Positions 8,121-17,304 are shown, numbered from the stretch's first letter. The stretch: 64,000 nt of DNA from Bradyrhizobium manausense (GCF_018131105.1 NZ_JAFCJI010000004.1:1-64000), one strand, 5' to 3'. Program-made: numbers and translations. Notes: a model not told the origin generated them from the letters alone.

Positions 8121-9437
8121 ATGGATCAACCGACGTCGCCTCTCGAAGACCAAAAGACGATGCCTGCGCTCTGGACGCTTCCAACCCTGGAAGGTCTCGC
8201 GGTCATCCTCTATTTCGGGCGTGACGCTTTCGCCGGCGTGGTTCGGTACTACGCAAGCCTTACCCATCTCGACCCACTGTGGTTCGTCCCGGACATCTTC
8301 GCATTCGCCTGCATCGGCGCCTTCACCTACAGGTACGCCTTCAAGCAAGCGAACGTTCTTGCAATTCTCTTTCTCCTATATGTGCTGTTTGCGCTGTTCC
8401 TGGGTTACGTCTTCCTCGGCGAGGTCAAGGGACTGGCTTCGTCCATCAAGATGATTGCGCCGGCCTTCGTTGGATTCTGCTTCTGCGGCCGCGAGTTCAA
8501 GGATCAGAAACTCCTCCTGAGGGTGATCTACTTTCTCTTTTTCGCCTCCATGATCGGCATCCTGTGGTCTGCCCATACCCGCTTGCCGTGGGTCGCCTTC
8601 TCGTACGAGTCCTTCGGCGCGACACGAACTGCCGCGCGGCTTTGGTGGACCGGCGGCGAAAGCCGCGTCTCCGGGTTCGCCGCCGACAGCACCATGGCGG
8701 CCTACTTTGTCTTGATCACCTACGTCTTCACCTCGGTTCGAAAAAGCGTGCTGTGGTGCCTGGTGTGGGCGGGACCCGCCTTCTATGCGATCCATCTTTC
8801 GACGAACAAGACGGCGATCGGCGTCCTTGCGATCTATCTCGCAGCCCTGCTGTTCGTCCGCGCATTCAACGAAAGACATCGGTTTTCGGCCCTTCGATCG
8901 ATCAGTCTCTGGTCGTTTGCCTGCATTCTGATCCCCGGCGCGCTGATGCTGATGTTCAGCGGCACGAACCTCGCGAGTGTCGCAAAAGGCCTCTACAGCT
9001 TGCAGGACCGCATCAACAACAGCTGGCAACTGCCCTTCGTCTACATGAACGACCTCATGCCACTCGGCTATTTCACGGGCTGCGGGTTGGGCTGCTTCAA
9101 CTACCCGCAACAGCTGTTCTCAAACAAGGTCAGCTACTACGTGCCCGTCGACAATTTCTACATCGGTACGTACCTGATGTTCGGTCCGATCTTCGCGCTT
9201 TTCATGATCTTCGTCATGCTGGCAGTGGCGAGGACACGGGACATCTACAAGCTCACCGTGGTCTTCGTGATGAACTTCTACACCATCACGGTTCTGGGCT
9301 ACGGACCCGCCAGCGGCCTCCTGGTCATCACCATGGGCTTCAGCGAGGTATTCGGCGCGAAACTGAAGTCACGTCCGTTTAGCGCCGAATCCAAGGCCAT
9401 CGGACGGCAGCCGCTTCTGGGGACAGCGAGCGGGTGA
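8121..9437 (+). CDS. Polysaccharide polymerase-like membrane protein (putative Wzy)
   Basis: A 438-aa hydrophobic protein with about ten to twelve predicted membrane helices and no enzyme motif other than the general layout of Wzy/EpsG-like polymerases. The ATG at 8121 has a GGAAG Shine-Dalgarno eight bases upstream; an in-frame GTG at 8055 exists but has no good ribosome site. A conserved-looking loop (GYFTGCGLGCFNYPQQLF) precedes the last helices, where ligase-family proteins carry a similar G-x-G loop. It overlaps the next gene (acyltransferase) by ATGA, so the two are translationally coupled. The window thus encodes two candidate polymerase/ligase proteins; which one polymerises and which ligates or acts on another polymer cannot be told here. 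Confidence 0.78.
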   Translation: MDQPTSPLEDQKTMPALWTLPTLEGLAVILYFGRDAFAGVVRYYASLTHLDPLWFVPDIFAFACIGAFTYRYAFKQANVLAILFLLYVLFALFLGYVFLGEVKGLASSIKMIAPAFVGFCFCGREFKDQKLLLRVIYFLFFASMIGILWSAHTRLPWVAFSYESFGATRTAARLWWTGGESRVSGFAADSTMAAYFVLITYVFTSVRKSVLWCLVWAGPAFYAIHLSTNKTAIGVLAIYLAALLFVRAFNERHRFSALRSISLWSFACILIPGALMLMFSGTNLASVAKGLYSLQDRINNSWQLPFVYMNDLMPLGYFTGCGLGCFNYPQQLFSNKVSYYVPVDNFYIGTYLMFGPIFALFMIFVMLAVARTRDIYKLTVVFVMNFYTITVLGYGPASGLLVITMGFSEVFGAKLKSRPFSAESKAIGRQPLLGTASG

Positions 9438-10543
9438 TGAGATTTTCCAGAGCCGACGAGCGGGCAGCTCCCGTCACGACGACATTTCCCGAGGGGGCCC
9501 ATCGCGCCCGCGCGACGCAATTCGAACCCTCGATTCAAGGCTTGCGCGGGCTCGCGGCCTTGAGCGTATTGCTCGTTCACCTCTATGACATGCCGATGCT
9601 GGCCGGATTCCTTCCCGCCGTGCCGTCGTGGCTGAACGCGATCGTGGGAACCTTCGGCCGCGGGGTCGAGGTGTTCTTCATGATCAGCGGCTACCTCATT
9701 CCGGCGAGCCTGGTTCGGCACAAGCTGATCTCAAAATTCTTCTATGACCGGTGCCTGCGCATTCTTCCGGTGTTCGTGACCTTCCACCTAATCCTGTTCG
9801 CCATTGGCCCCTTGGTCGGATACAAATTCTTCAAGGACATCGACGCGCTGAACTATCTGAAGATCTTCTTCGCCAACCTGCTGTTCCTTCCTGACATCCT
9901 CAATCTCCCTCTTGGCCAGCAGAATGCCTGGACGCTCACCTATGAGTGGGCCTTCTACATCTGGTTTGCGGTTGCGTTCTATTTCGCTTCGCGCTCGCGG
10001 CCGATCACGGCGCTCGTGGTCGTCGCCGGCTGCGCCGCCATGTTCTATTTCCCGATCACCGCCTATTTCCTGATCGGTCTCGTCTTGGGGGCGATCGAGC
10101 TGCGCATCAGGGCACGGGGCCTGCCCGGGCTGATCTTCAGCGTCGCCTGTCTGGCATTGATGTATGGGATGATGGAGTATGTACACCCGTTCGCAGGACT
10201 GATCCCGGCATTCTTCCTGTTTTCGACGGTGTTGAATCCGGCCTCGGCCATCGCGCAGTTGCTGTCGAAGGCTGCGCCGCAATTTGTCGGCAAGATCAGC
10301 TACAGCCTCTACCTCGTTCATCCCTTTGCGCTCTATCCGCTGCAGGTCATCGGGAGCAAGCTGGTCGCGCATGGATATTCACCGTGGGCGGTCTGGCCGA
10401 TGTTCGTGATCGTCGGCCTGCCGCTCTCGTTCGTGGCATCGACCATGACGTACGAACTGATCGAGGTTCGAATGAGACATGCCATCGCGGCATTGCTTGG
10501 AAATTCCAAGCGAGGATCCCTCGCCGAAGCGCGGAATGACTAG
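9434..10543 (+). CDS. Acyltransferase 3 family membrane protein (OafA-like)
   Basis: A 369-aa protein that starts with a soluble stretch and then the diagnostic QGLRGLAALSVLLVHLY, the first-helix motif of acyltransferase family 3 with its conserved Arg and His. About ten membrane helices follow, among them GRGVEVFFMISGYL, another family signature. These enzymes transfer acyl groups, mostly acetyl, onto sugars of surface polymers. The ATG overlaps the stop of the polymerase-like gene, which supports a role in decorating the same polymer (inference). Confidence 0.9.
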   Translation: MMRFSRADERAAPVTTTFPEGAHRARATQFEPSIQGLRGLAALSVLLVHLYDMPMLAGFLPAVPSWLNAIVGTFGRGVEVFFMISGYLIPASLVRHKLISKFFYDRCLRILPVFVTFHLILFAIGPLVGYKFFKDIDALNYLKIFFANLLFLPDILNLPLGQQNAWTLTYEWAFYIWFAVAFYFASRSRPITALVVVAGCAAMFYFPITAYFLIGLVLGAIELRIRARGLPGLIFSVACLALMYGMMEYVHPFAGLIPAFFLFSTVLNPASAIAQLLSKAAPQFVGKISYSLYLVHPFALYPLQVIGSKLVAHGYSPWAVWPMFVIVGLPLSFVASTMTYELIEVRMRHAIAALLGNSKRGSLAEARND

Positions 10544-10642
10544 CCGCGCGAACGAAATTCCGGCGGCGTCACGTCTGCAACGTTCGTCGCCTCCTCTCCT
10601 TTGACAGGCATTGCACGATATGCTTCGCCTTCGCGATCGCGG

Positions 10643-11935
10643 ATGATGACGGTCCTGACAATGCGTATTCCCCGGAAACTGATTGCCCTGACGAATGTCC
10701 TCATTCGATCCGCAACGCTAGGGCTCCGTTTCCTACTCTCGTTCTACATCATCAAATATCTCGGTTACGACGCGGCCGGCGTCTACGGGCTCACGGTCGG
10801 CGTGACGGGGATTACGCCGGCGCTGATCGGCTGGGGGCTGAACTATTTCGTCGCCCGCGAGGTGGTCGGCATGTCTCCGTCCCAGGCAGCCCTGCGGATT
10901 CGAAATCGCCTGTTCATCACGATCGTCTCGCTGGCATTGGCAACAGTTGCGATGATCCTGTTCTCCCTCTTCACGCAACGAACCAGCGCCACTCTCGTTG
11001 TTTTGATCGCCATCCTTGCCTGGCTCGAAACAATTGCCCTCGACCTGCACCTGCCGCTGATCGGCCTGGGCAAGGCGGTGGAAGCGAACGTTCTCGTCTT
11101 CATACGATCCGCCGCCTGGGTCCCCTTCATCGTCGGCCTCGGCCTGGCCTTCCCGCAATTCCGTTCGATGGAGGCACTGCTGTCGGCCTGGATTATCGCC
11201 GACGTGCTGGCGCTCGTCCTGCTCGGATTCATGGCGCGGCAATGGGGTGTGGGCGGGATACTCAACTCAAAAATCGATTTCGACTGGATCGTCAACCGGC
11301 TTCGACGATCCTGGCACATCTATATCAGCGACGTCAGCCTGGTGGGATTGATGTACCTTGATCGATATATCGTTGGAATTTTCCTCGGGTTGTCGGCGAC
11401 CGGCATCTACACCTTCTTCTGGTCGCTCAGCAATTCGCTGCAGACGCTGGTCTCGACCGCCGTGGTCCAGACAGCCTTGCCGACCCTGGTGAAAGCCTTC
11501 TCGAGTGAAGATCGCTACGCCTGGAAAAATGCCATCACGATCGAGTTCTATAAGGTGATCTCGATTTCCGTCGGAATGGCACTGGTGATCTTCGCGGCGA
11601 GCGAAGTCGCGCTGCGCTACATGTCGATGCAGGGCCTGAGCGAGCACCACGGGCTCTTCCTGCTGCTTCTCGCCGCGTCCGTTCTGCGTGCGTGTTCGGA
11701 TCTGGGAAATGTCGCAATGCTGAGCACGCAAAAAGATACGTCATATGCCGCCATCAACATCATCGGGGTCTTTCTCTCGACCGCCATGACCTGTCTCGGC
11801 GTCGCATTCTATGGCCTCTCCGGCGCAGGCGTGGCGATTTTCACCACCGCGGTCATCCTGCTGATGATGCGGATCTGGCTGCTCTCCGGCCTGCTTCGGC
11901 CCGCCGCATCGCCCGGCTCTGGTGGCAATGCCTGA
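10643..11935 (+). CDS. Wzx-type polysaccharide flippase (oligosaccharide transporter)
   Basis: A protein of about 430 aa with twelve or more hydrophobic segments, arranged as in the MATE-like polysaccharide transport (Wzx/RfbX) superfamily: LIALTNVLIRSATLGLRF at the start, a Tyr/Gly-rich first loop (YLGYDAAGVYGL), and the central YLDRYIVGIFLGLSATGIY segment. Wzx proteins flip undecaprenyl-linked repeat units to the periplasm. I start at the ATG at 10643; the frame could extend to a TTG at 10601. It follows the acyltransferase by about 100 nt in the same direction. Confidence 0.87.
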   Translation: MMTVLTMRIPRKLIALTNVLIRSATLGLRFLLSFYIIKYLGYDAAGVYGLTVGVTGITPALIGWGLNYFVAREVVGMSPSQAALRIRNRLFITIVSLALATVAMILFSLFTQRTSATLVVLIAILAWLETIALDLHLPLIGLGKAVEANVLVFIRSAAWVPFIVGLGLAFPQFRSMEALLSAWIIADVLALVLLGFMARQWGVGGILNSKIDFDWIVNRLRRSWHIYISDVSLVGLMYLDRYIVGIFLGLSATGIYTFFWSLSNSLQTLVSTAVVQTALPTLVKAFSSEDRYAWKNAITIEFYKVISISVGMALVIFAASEVALRYMSMQGLSEHHGLFLLLLAASVLRACSDLGNVAMLSTQKDTSYAAINIIGVFLSTAMTCLGVAFYGLSGAGVAIFTTAVILLMMRIWLLSGLLRPAASPGSGGNA

Positions 11936-12016
11936 CGCCGGTCGAACGGCCTTGCGCTGCAAACGAAAGACCCTAAGGTTGCCGGCAGCCAGTGCCGCAT
12001 CGCGGAGCAACTCCCC

Positions 12017-12613
12017 ATGACTCGAACGACGACAATTACCGACAAGATCAGGGAGGATCTTGCCCATTACGCCCTGCGGGAACATACCCGTGTCAGCCCG
12101 GCCTTTGTCGCACGCATGTTCCTGGTGACCCCGGGATTCCAGTTCGTGCTGGCGTTGCGCATCCAGGAGGCGCTGGTTCGGATACCGCTCGTCGGCAGGC
12201 TCCTGCGCCGCATCGCCTGGTGGGCCTCTTGCCTCCTCTTCGGATCAGAGATCGCGATGGCTGCGCGCGTGGATGGAGGACTTTACGTCCCGCATCCGTA
12301 CGGAATCGTCGTCGGCGCCTGCGACATCGAAAAGAGCGTCACGTTGCTGCAGCACATCACGATCGGCCGAAAGGACCACACGGATCGAGGGCGCCCCCGG
12401 ATCTGCGACGGAGCTTCCTTGATGGCGGGCTGCGTCGTGGTTGGGGACATCACGATCGGCAGCGGCGCAACCATCGGCGCCAATTCCGTCGTCCTGAAGG
12501 ATGTCCCGCCAGATTCCGTCGCGATCGGCGCTCCGGCCAAAATACTGCGGCGCGCCGACGCTCCGATCGGCGCCAAGGACGAATTGCAGGACGCCAAATC
12601 GCAGGTCGCTTAG
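12017..12613 (+). CDS. Hexapeptide-repeat O-acetyltransferase (serine acetyltransferase-like)
   Basis: A 198-aa protein. After a helical N-terminal third with a hydrophobic patch (LLRRIAWWASCLLFG), the rest is a left-handed beta-helix with hexapeptide repeats such as ITIGSGATIGANSVVLKDV and the closing SVAIGAPAKIL. The catalytic His is likely in the VPHPYGIVVG turn. The layout resembles CysE-type acetyltransferases found in polysaccharide loci (EpsC, WcaB), which acetylate sugars rather than serine; the donor would be acetyl-CoA in the cytoplasm. The gene converges on a second hexapeptide transferase with only 25 nt between stops. Confidence 0.85.
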   Translation: MTRTTTITDKIREDLAHYALREHTRVSPAFVARMFLVTPGFQFVLALRIQEALVRIPLVGRLLRRIAWWASCLLFGSEIAMAARVDGGLYVPHPYGIVVGACDIEKSVTLLQHITIGRKDHTDRGRPRICDGASLMAGCVVVGDITIGSGATIGANSVVLKDVPPDSVAIGAPAKILRRADAPIGAKDELQDAKSQVA

Positions 12614-12638
12614 GATTGCGAGACGCGCGAAACGCGGC

Positions 12639-13184
12639 TCAACCGGCCTTGGCCGCCGATTTGTCCGCTCCGACGATCCGCGCGGGAGCTCCTGCCGCGC
12701 ACGCATGATCGGGGACATCGATCAGAACGACGGAATGGGCCGCAACGACCGCGTTACGTCCAATCCTGATCCCACCCAGCACCGTTGCCCCCGTGTAGAT
12801 CACCGCGCCGTCTTCGATCGTCGGGTATGCCGCGACGTCTTGCGAAATGCGGCCAAGCGTCACGCCCTGATAGATCGTCACGTCGTTCCCGATCACGCTC
12901 CCTTCACCTATGACGACGCCAATCGGATGCGGCAGACATAGTCCGGAACCCAAGCGGGCCGTGACTGCAATGTAACATCCATATGACGTGACCGTCCCTC
13001 GCCAAACGAGCCGCGACAACACCCTCGCGATCTTGCCGCCGCGATTCAGCCGAAACGCGAGCCGCGCGCGCATGACGACGCAGAAACCCGGCGACGTGAC
13101 GAGCGCGATCGCCGCTCCCAGCCAGCCCTCGCGCCCGGCGTTTCGCGAGAGATCTCGCCTCCAAGTGCTCATTCGTAGCCTCAT
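12639..13184 (-). CDS. Hexapeptide-repeat acetyltransferase, WcaB/EpsC-like
   Basis: A 181-aa protein with a helical N-terminus and beta-helical repeats (GEGSVIGNDVTIYQGVTLG, then TVLGGIRIGRNAVVAAHSVV). The LCLPHPIGVVIG turn carries the probable catalytic His, and ACAAGAPARIVG closes the domain. It has the same architecture as the convergent 12017-12613 product, but the two differ in sequence across most of their length, so they are distant paralogues. Probable role: O-acetylation of a precursor sugar in polymer synthesis. It is transcribed alone to the left from a 409-nt intergenic region shared with the large secreted protein. Confidence 0.85.
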   Translation of the reverse strand: MRLRMSTWRRDLSRNAGREGWLGAAIALVTSPGFCVVMRARLAFRLNRGGKIARVLSRLVWRGTVTSYGCYIAVTARLGSGLCLPHPIGVVIGEGSVIGNDVTIYQGVTLGRISQDVAAYPTIEDGAVIYTGATVLGGIRIGRNAVVAAHSVVLIDVPDHACAAGAPARIVGADKSAAKAG

Positions 13185-13593
13185 AATCTTCGGTCGACGG
13201 GCGTCGCGGGTTCCTGATCACTCTTAACACGCAGCGACCGGTCACGAGTACCCTGTAGCATTGTCGCTGACCATGTTTGTAGCGTAGCTCGGAACCCTCC
13301 GCGGCTGGGCGATGGTCGCGCTTCGCGGGTCCGACCAGAGCGCTCTAAACGACTCGTTAGTCATCGCGATCCGTCTCCCGACGACGATCTCCGGCGGCAT
13401 GGTTCGCGACGAGCTGGCGATGTGCGTCCAACGACCGCGTTGCCGCGCAATTCAGCCGAAACAGACGAATGCATCCGGAGTTTTACGGAGCATTCGAACG
13501 CGCGACTACGCAAATTTTAGATTGTGAACGCACGGAAAATTCCGACTTGCGTGAGACATAACGCGAAACACTCGAATTTGGAATTTCGCCACG
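13185..13593. promoter_or_regulatory. Divergent intergenic region upstream of the large secreted protein
   Basis: 409 nt between the start of the leftward acetyltransferase and the rightward secreted glycosidase-like gene. It should hold both promoters. No ORF with coding character is seen, and I cannot point to convincing -35/-10 boxes or an operator. It is somewhat richer in A and T near 13500-13590. Confidence 0.4.
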
Positions 13594-16500
13594 ATGGCAA
13601 CATCCAGCACATCCTCCACCGTCCTCTCGGCTCAAGCCTTTGTCGCCTCGATCGCCGTCAACGCTCACTCGGCCTATTCGAGCTCATCTGCCTACGCGTC
13701 CTACGGCAACTCGAGCTTGATCCTCGACGACCTGCACTATCTCGGCGTGACCACGATCCGTGACGCCCTGCCGACGGATCCGAACGCAACCCCCGTGGTC
13801 AATGCGCTTGCCGCCGCCGGCGTGACGTTCGACTTCGTGGTCTCGTCCGATCTGCCCGCCTCCGGTGCGGCCGGAATTGCGCAATTCATCGCATCGCTCG
13901 ACAACTTCGTCGCGACATACCCGAGCAGCATCGTCGCAATCGAGGGGCTCAACGAAGCGAACATCCAGGCGTTCAGCTACCACGGCAGCTCGTCGATGGC
14001 GGCGGCGGCCCAGTTCCAAAAGGATCTCTACACGGCGATCAAGGCCGACGCACATCTCGGCGGCGTCTCTGTTTACAATCTGACCCTGGGTCTGAACGAC
14101 TCGGCCGCCTACGCGCAGCTCGGCGACCTCTCCAAATACTCCGACTATTCGACGTCCCACGCGTATGTCGCAACGTCGACGCCGGAGAACTACGGCATTC
14201 AGTATGGCGTTGACGTTGCCGCAAGCAGCTCGCCCGGCAACCCTTCCGTCATCACCGAGACCGGCTACACCACGCTTGCGAGTTACTCGGGCCTCGGCGT
14301 TGACCAGCTCGTGCAGGCCAAGTCGATCCTGAATTCCCTGGTCGATGCGTTCAAGGATGGTGTCAGCAAGACCTATCTCTACGAGCTGCTCGACCATGGC
14401 GGCAATTCCGACCCGGAAGGACATTTCGGCCTGTTCAACGCCGACGGCACCCCGAAACTGGCGGCAGCAGCGGTTCACAATCTCACGACCATTCTCGCCG
14501 ACGACGGGAGCGGCGGCCGGACGCCGACAACACCGCTCGCCTACACGATCGACAACCTGCCGACGAGCGGCAACAGCATGGTTCTTGCCAAGAGCAACGG
14601 CGCTTACGAGCTTGTGGTCTGGGCCGAGCCCCAACTCTGGAACGACGCCAAGGACGCGGAAATCTCCAACCCGACGACGCAGGCCAAGGTGCACCTCGGC
14701 AGCGTGCACGAGACCGTCACGATTTACGATCCACTGGACACCAGCAAACCCATTGCGACCTATAGCAACGTCCAGGATTTTACGCTCCCCGTCAGCGACC
14801 ACCCACTCATCATCGAGATCGACGCGCCGACCGCGTCGACGACCACGCCTGTCGGCGCAACCGAAGTCGTCGCCACCTCGGCGGCGGTCGTGGCCGACCT
14901 GTCGGACCTCAATGCGGCCGGGCTCGTCACGTCCATCACGCTGACCGACACGCACGTCCTGACGGTGTCGTCGAAGGCAACGATGGATTACATGATCTCG
15001 CACTATGCGGGCGTCCTCTCCACGATCAAGGGCGACTATACGTTCGCCGTGACGACCTCGGCCTCCACCTGGAGCCTGACCGAGAACTACGACTCGACCG
15101 GCAAGCTCACGTCGACCGACCAGACCGCCTACCAGAACGGCCTGACCGCGTACGACCTGGTCACTTATGCCGACGGCACGACGGCTGCCTCCAACTTTGC
15201 CAACGGCGTCAAGACGCAGACCACGGTCACCCACACTGATGGTTCCAAGGACGTCACCGTTTACGGGATCACCGGAAAATCCTACGTCACGATGATCACG
15301 TCCACGAACGCATCCGGGATCGTCGTCGAAAAGACGTATATCAGCACCGATGGAAGCACGATCGACGATCGCTTCAATTCTTCGGGCACACTTGTCTCGG
15401 AAACAAAGACCAGCGCGGACGGCTCATCGAGCACGACGCTGTTCACGAACGGCGTGAAGACGGCGGCCTTTGTCACCAACGCCGATCACAGCAATGACAA
15501 CTCATTCTACGACATCAAGGGGCAGAGCTACGCATCTGAAGTCCAACACGTTGATGCCACCGGCTCGGTCTCATCGGTGGTCCGCAACTACGCCGACGGA
15601 ACGCTGGCCTACACCGAGACCCATAACCCGGATGGCACCATCACCTCGACGAACTACGACGCGAAGGGCGCAAAGGTCGCGCAGGCAGTCACGCACGGCA
15701 ACGGAACGAAGGACATCTACGCACTGAATATCCAGCAGAAGTCCTATGCGTCCGAGCACAGCCACTTTGACGCCGCGGGCAACCTCACGCTGTTCGAACG
15801 CTTTCACACCAATGGAAGCTACGCCGAAAAATCCACGATGCTCGGCGGCACGACCGTGACTGACAACTATGACTCGAACGGCGCTCTCATCAGTGAGCTG
15901 GTCGTTGGCGCCGATGGCTCCACGTCGACGTCGCTGTTCTCCGGCGACGTCAAAACGAAGATGTACGTCGCCCACGCCGATCACAGCCAGGATAACTACG
16001 CCTACAACGTGGCCGGGCAGGCCTACGCCAACATCGTGCAGCACGTCAGTGCCTCGGGCCAGCTGACCTCGATCATTCGTACGCATGCCGACGGCTCGCT
16101 GGAATACACTCAGGTCGTTGGTGCGGACGGAACGAGGACCAGCACTCAATATGACGCGCATGGGACGAAGCTCGCTCAGACGATCACCCATTCCGACGGC
16201 TCGACGATCAGCGACACGTTCAATCCCGCCGGTCAGCTCACGCAGGACGTCGTCAAGAACGCCGACGGCTCCTCTTCGACGTCCCTGTTCGTGGATGGCG
16301 TGAAAACGAAGATGTACGTCCTGAATGCGGATCACAGTCAGGACAGTTACGCTTACGGCGTGGTCGGACAATCATACGTCAATATCGTCCAGCACGCTGA
16401 CGCTGCCGGGACGCTCACGTCGGCGACACGCACCCACGCTGACGGCACGCTGGACTACACCTTTACGACCGGCTTGGACGGCACCACGACTGCGACATAT

Positions 16501-16962
16501 TACGACGCGAAAGGCGTCATGGGATCGAAAGTGGTGACAGAGAGCACCGGAGCCAAGGACGTCTTCACGTTCCTGTCGACCGGCGTACAGGACAAGACCT
16601 ACTCAGCGTCAGGCGTGCTGCAGAAGACGGACCTGCTCAAAACCGACGGCACGCATGTCGAGACGGCAAATGCCGCCGGCGTGACACTTCGGGGCGCGAG
16701 CGGAAGCGACTTGTTTGCGTCAGCCGGCTCAACCACCTTTGTGTTTGACCGGGGCAACGACCAGGTTCAAAACTTTCACGCAGGCGCGACAGCGGATCAC
16801 GATGTCATCAAGATCTCTCAGTCGCTGGCTGCGGATTACAGCCATTTGAGCGTCACACAGGCCGGAGCCGACGCATTGGTTCATCTGGGCGACGCTGGAT
16901 CGATCCTGCTCGCGCACATCAATGCGGCTCAGCTAACGCACGACAACTTCCTGTTCGTGTAA
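13594..16962 (+). CDS. Large secreted glycosidase-like protein with tandem repeats and RTX-like C-terminus
   Basis: A 1122-aa protein without a classical signal peptide. Residues about 15-305 look like a clan GH-A glycoside hydrolase: strand-end motif IEGLNEANIQ (Asn120-Glu121, candidate acid/base) and VITETGYTT (Glu222, candidate nucleophile) are 101 residues apart, as expected for a TIM barrel. A small beta domain follows to about 410. From about 480 to 1005 there are YD/RHS-like tandem repeats with recurring ADGS-S-STSLF, VKTKMYV-ADHSQD and YDA-G-K units. The last 85 residues (SGSDLFASAGSTTFVF, then HDVIKIS and the final NFLFV) resemble the C-terminal module of serralysin/RTX proteins, which acts as a type I secretion signal. 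It is probably exported by a type I system, not encoded in this window, and may act on the polysaccharide (inference). Confidence 0.8.
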   Translation: MATSSTSSTVLSAQAFVASIAVNAHSAYSSSSAYASYGNSSLILDDLHYLGVTTIRDALPTDPNATPVVNALAAAGVTFDFVVSSDLPASGAAGIAQFIASLDNFVATYPSSIVAIEGLNEANIQAFSYHGSSSMAAAAQFQKDLYTAIKADAHLGGVSVYNLTLGLNDSAAYAQLGDLSKYSDYSTSHAYVATSTPENYGIQYGVDVAASSSPGNPSVITETGYTTLASYSGLGVDQLVQAKSILNSLVDAFKDGVSKTYLYELLDHGGNSDPEGHFGLFNADGTPKLAAAAVHNLTTILADDGSGGRTPTTPLAYTIDNLPTSGNSMVLAKSNGAYELVVWAEPQLWNDAKDAEISNPTTQAKVHLGSVHETVTIYDPLDTSKPIATYSNVQDFTLPVSDHPLIIEIDAPTASTTTPVGATEVVATSAAVVADLSDLNAAGLVTSITLTDTHVLTVSSKATMDYMISHYAGVLSTIKGDYTFAVTTSASTWSLTENYDSTGKLTSTDQTAYQNGLTAYDLVTYADGTTAASNFANGVKTQTTVTHTDGSKDVTVYGITGKSYVTMITSTNASGIVVEKTYISTDGSTIDDRFNSSGTLVSETKTSADGSSSTTLFTNGVKTAAFVTNADHSNDNSFYDIKGQSYASEVQHVDATGSVSSVVRNYADGTLAYTETHNPDGTITSTNYDAKGAKVAQAVTHGNGTKDIYALNIQQKSYASEHSHFDAAGNLTLFERFHTNGSYAEKSTMLGGTTVTDNYDSNGALISELVVGADGSTSTSLFSGDVKTKMYVAHADHSQDNYAYNVAGQAYANIVQHVSASGQLTSIIRTHADGSLEYTQVVGADGTRTSTQYDAHGTKLAQTITHSDGSTISDTFNPAGQLTQDVVKNADGSSSTSLFVDGVKTKMYVLNADHSQDSYAYGVVGQSYVNIVQHADAAGTLTSATRTHADGTLDYTFTTGLDGTTTATYYDAKGVMGSKVVTESTGAKDVFTFLSTGVQDKTYSASGVLQKTDLLKTDGTHVETANAAGVTLRGASGSDLFASAGSTTFVFDRGNDQVQNFHAGATADHDVIKISQSLAADYSHLSVTQAGADALVHLGDAGSILLAHINAAQLTHDNFLFV
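15416..16600 (+). repeat. Tandem coding repeat inside the secreted glycosidase-like protein
   Basis: Three related units begin near 15418, 15910 and 16260, each opening with an ADGS-type motif followed by STSLF and VKTKMYV-like segments and containing HADGTL/YDAKG blocks. Units two and three are about 117 codons apart; unit one is about 164 codons because it holds an extra block. The copies are diverged at the DNA level but clearly alignable at the protein level. Confidence 0.7.
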
Positions 16963-17030
16963 ACTGAACACGGCGCAGGCTTCGCCCGCGCTTTCGGCCG
17001 CGTATTCCAAGGTCCACCACCGCGAGACCC

Positions 17031-17068
17031 GGCGCCCATATCCGCATTGCGGGTAAAATATGGGCGCC
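17031..17068. repeat. Perfect inverted repeat downstream of the secreted protein
   Basis: GGCGCCCATAT at 17031-17041 is exactly complementary to ATATGGGCGCC at 17058-17068. The 16-nt loop itself holds a small CCGC-ATT-GCGG stem, so a long extended hairpin can form. It lies about 70 nt past the stop codon of the large secreted protein. No T tract follows on either strand, so it may be an RNA-stabilising hairpin, a non-canonical terminator or a protein-binding site. Confidence 0.6.
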
Positions 17069-17304
17069 GCCTGCCGCGAGACGACGCACCTTCGCGCGCC
17101 CGCTTCATGACAATTTCGCCACGGGCGAGGAAAAGCGGCCCACGGAAAATCCGTCGTGGCCATGAATTGCCACAAATTTCAATCTTAGTTGGGCCCGGCA
17201 ACAAGCCGTTCGCGCTATCGCCTTGCGTGTGAACGCAAATGCGGAATATGGTCGAAAACAGAGTGTTATGTGGATTAGTATGTCTCTATCAAGCCACTTT
17301 TCGA

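Noticed and set aside
13594..13900. LapA-like N-terminal retention module with a LapG cleavage site in the large secreted protein
   Set aside because: No TAAG/PAAG-type site in a fitting context; the N-terminus belongs to the glycosidase-like domain, so I do not propose it as substrate of the LapG-type protease.
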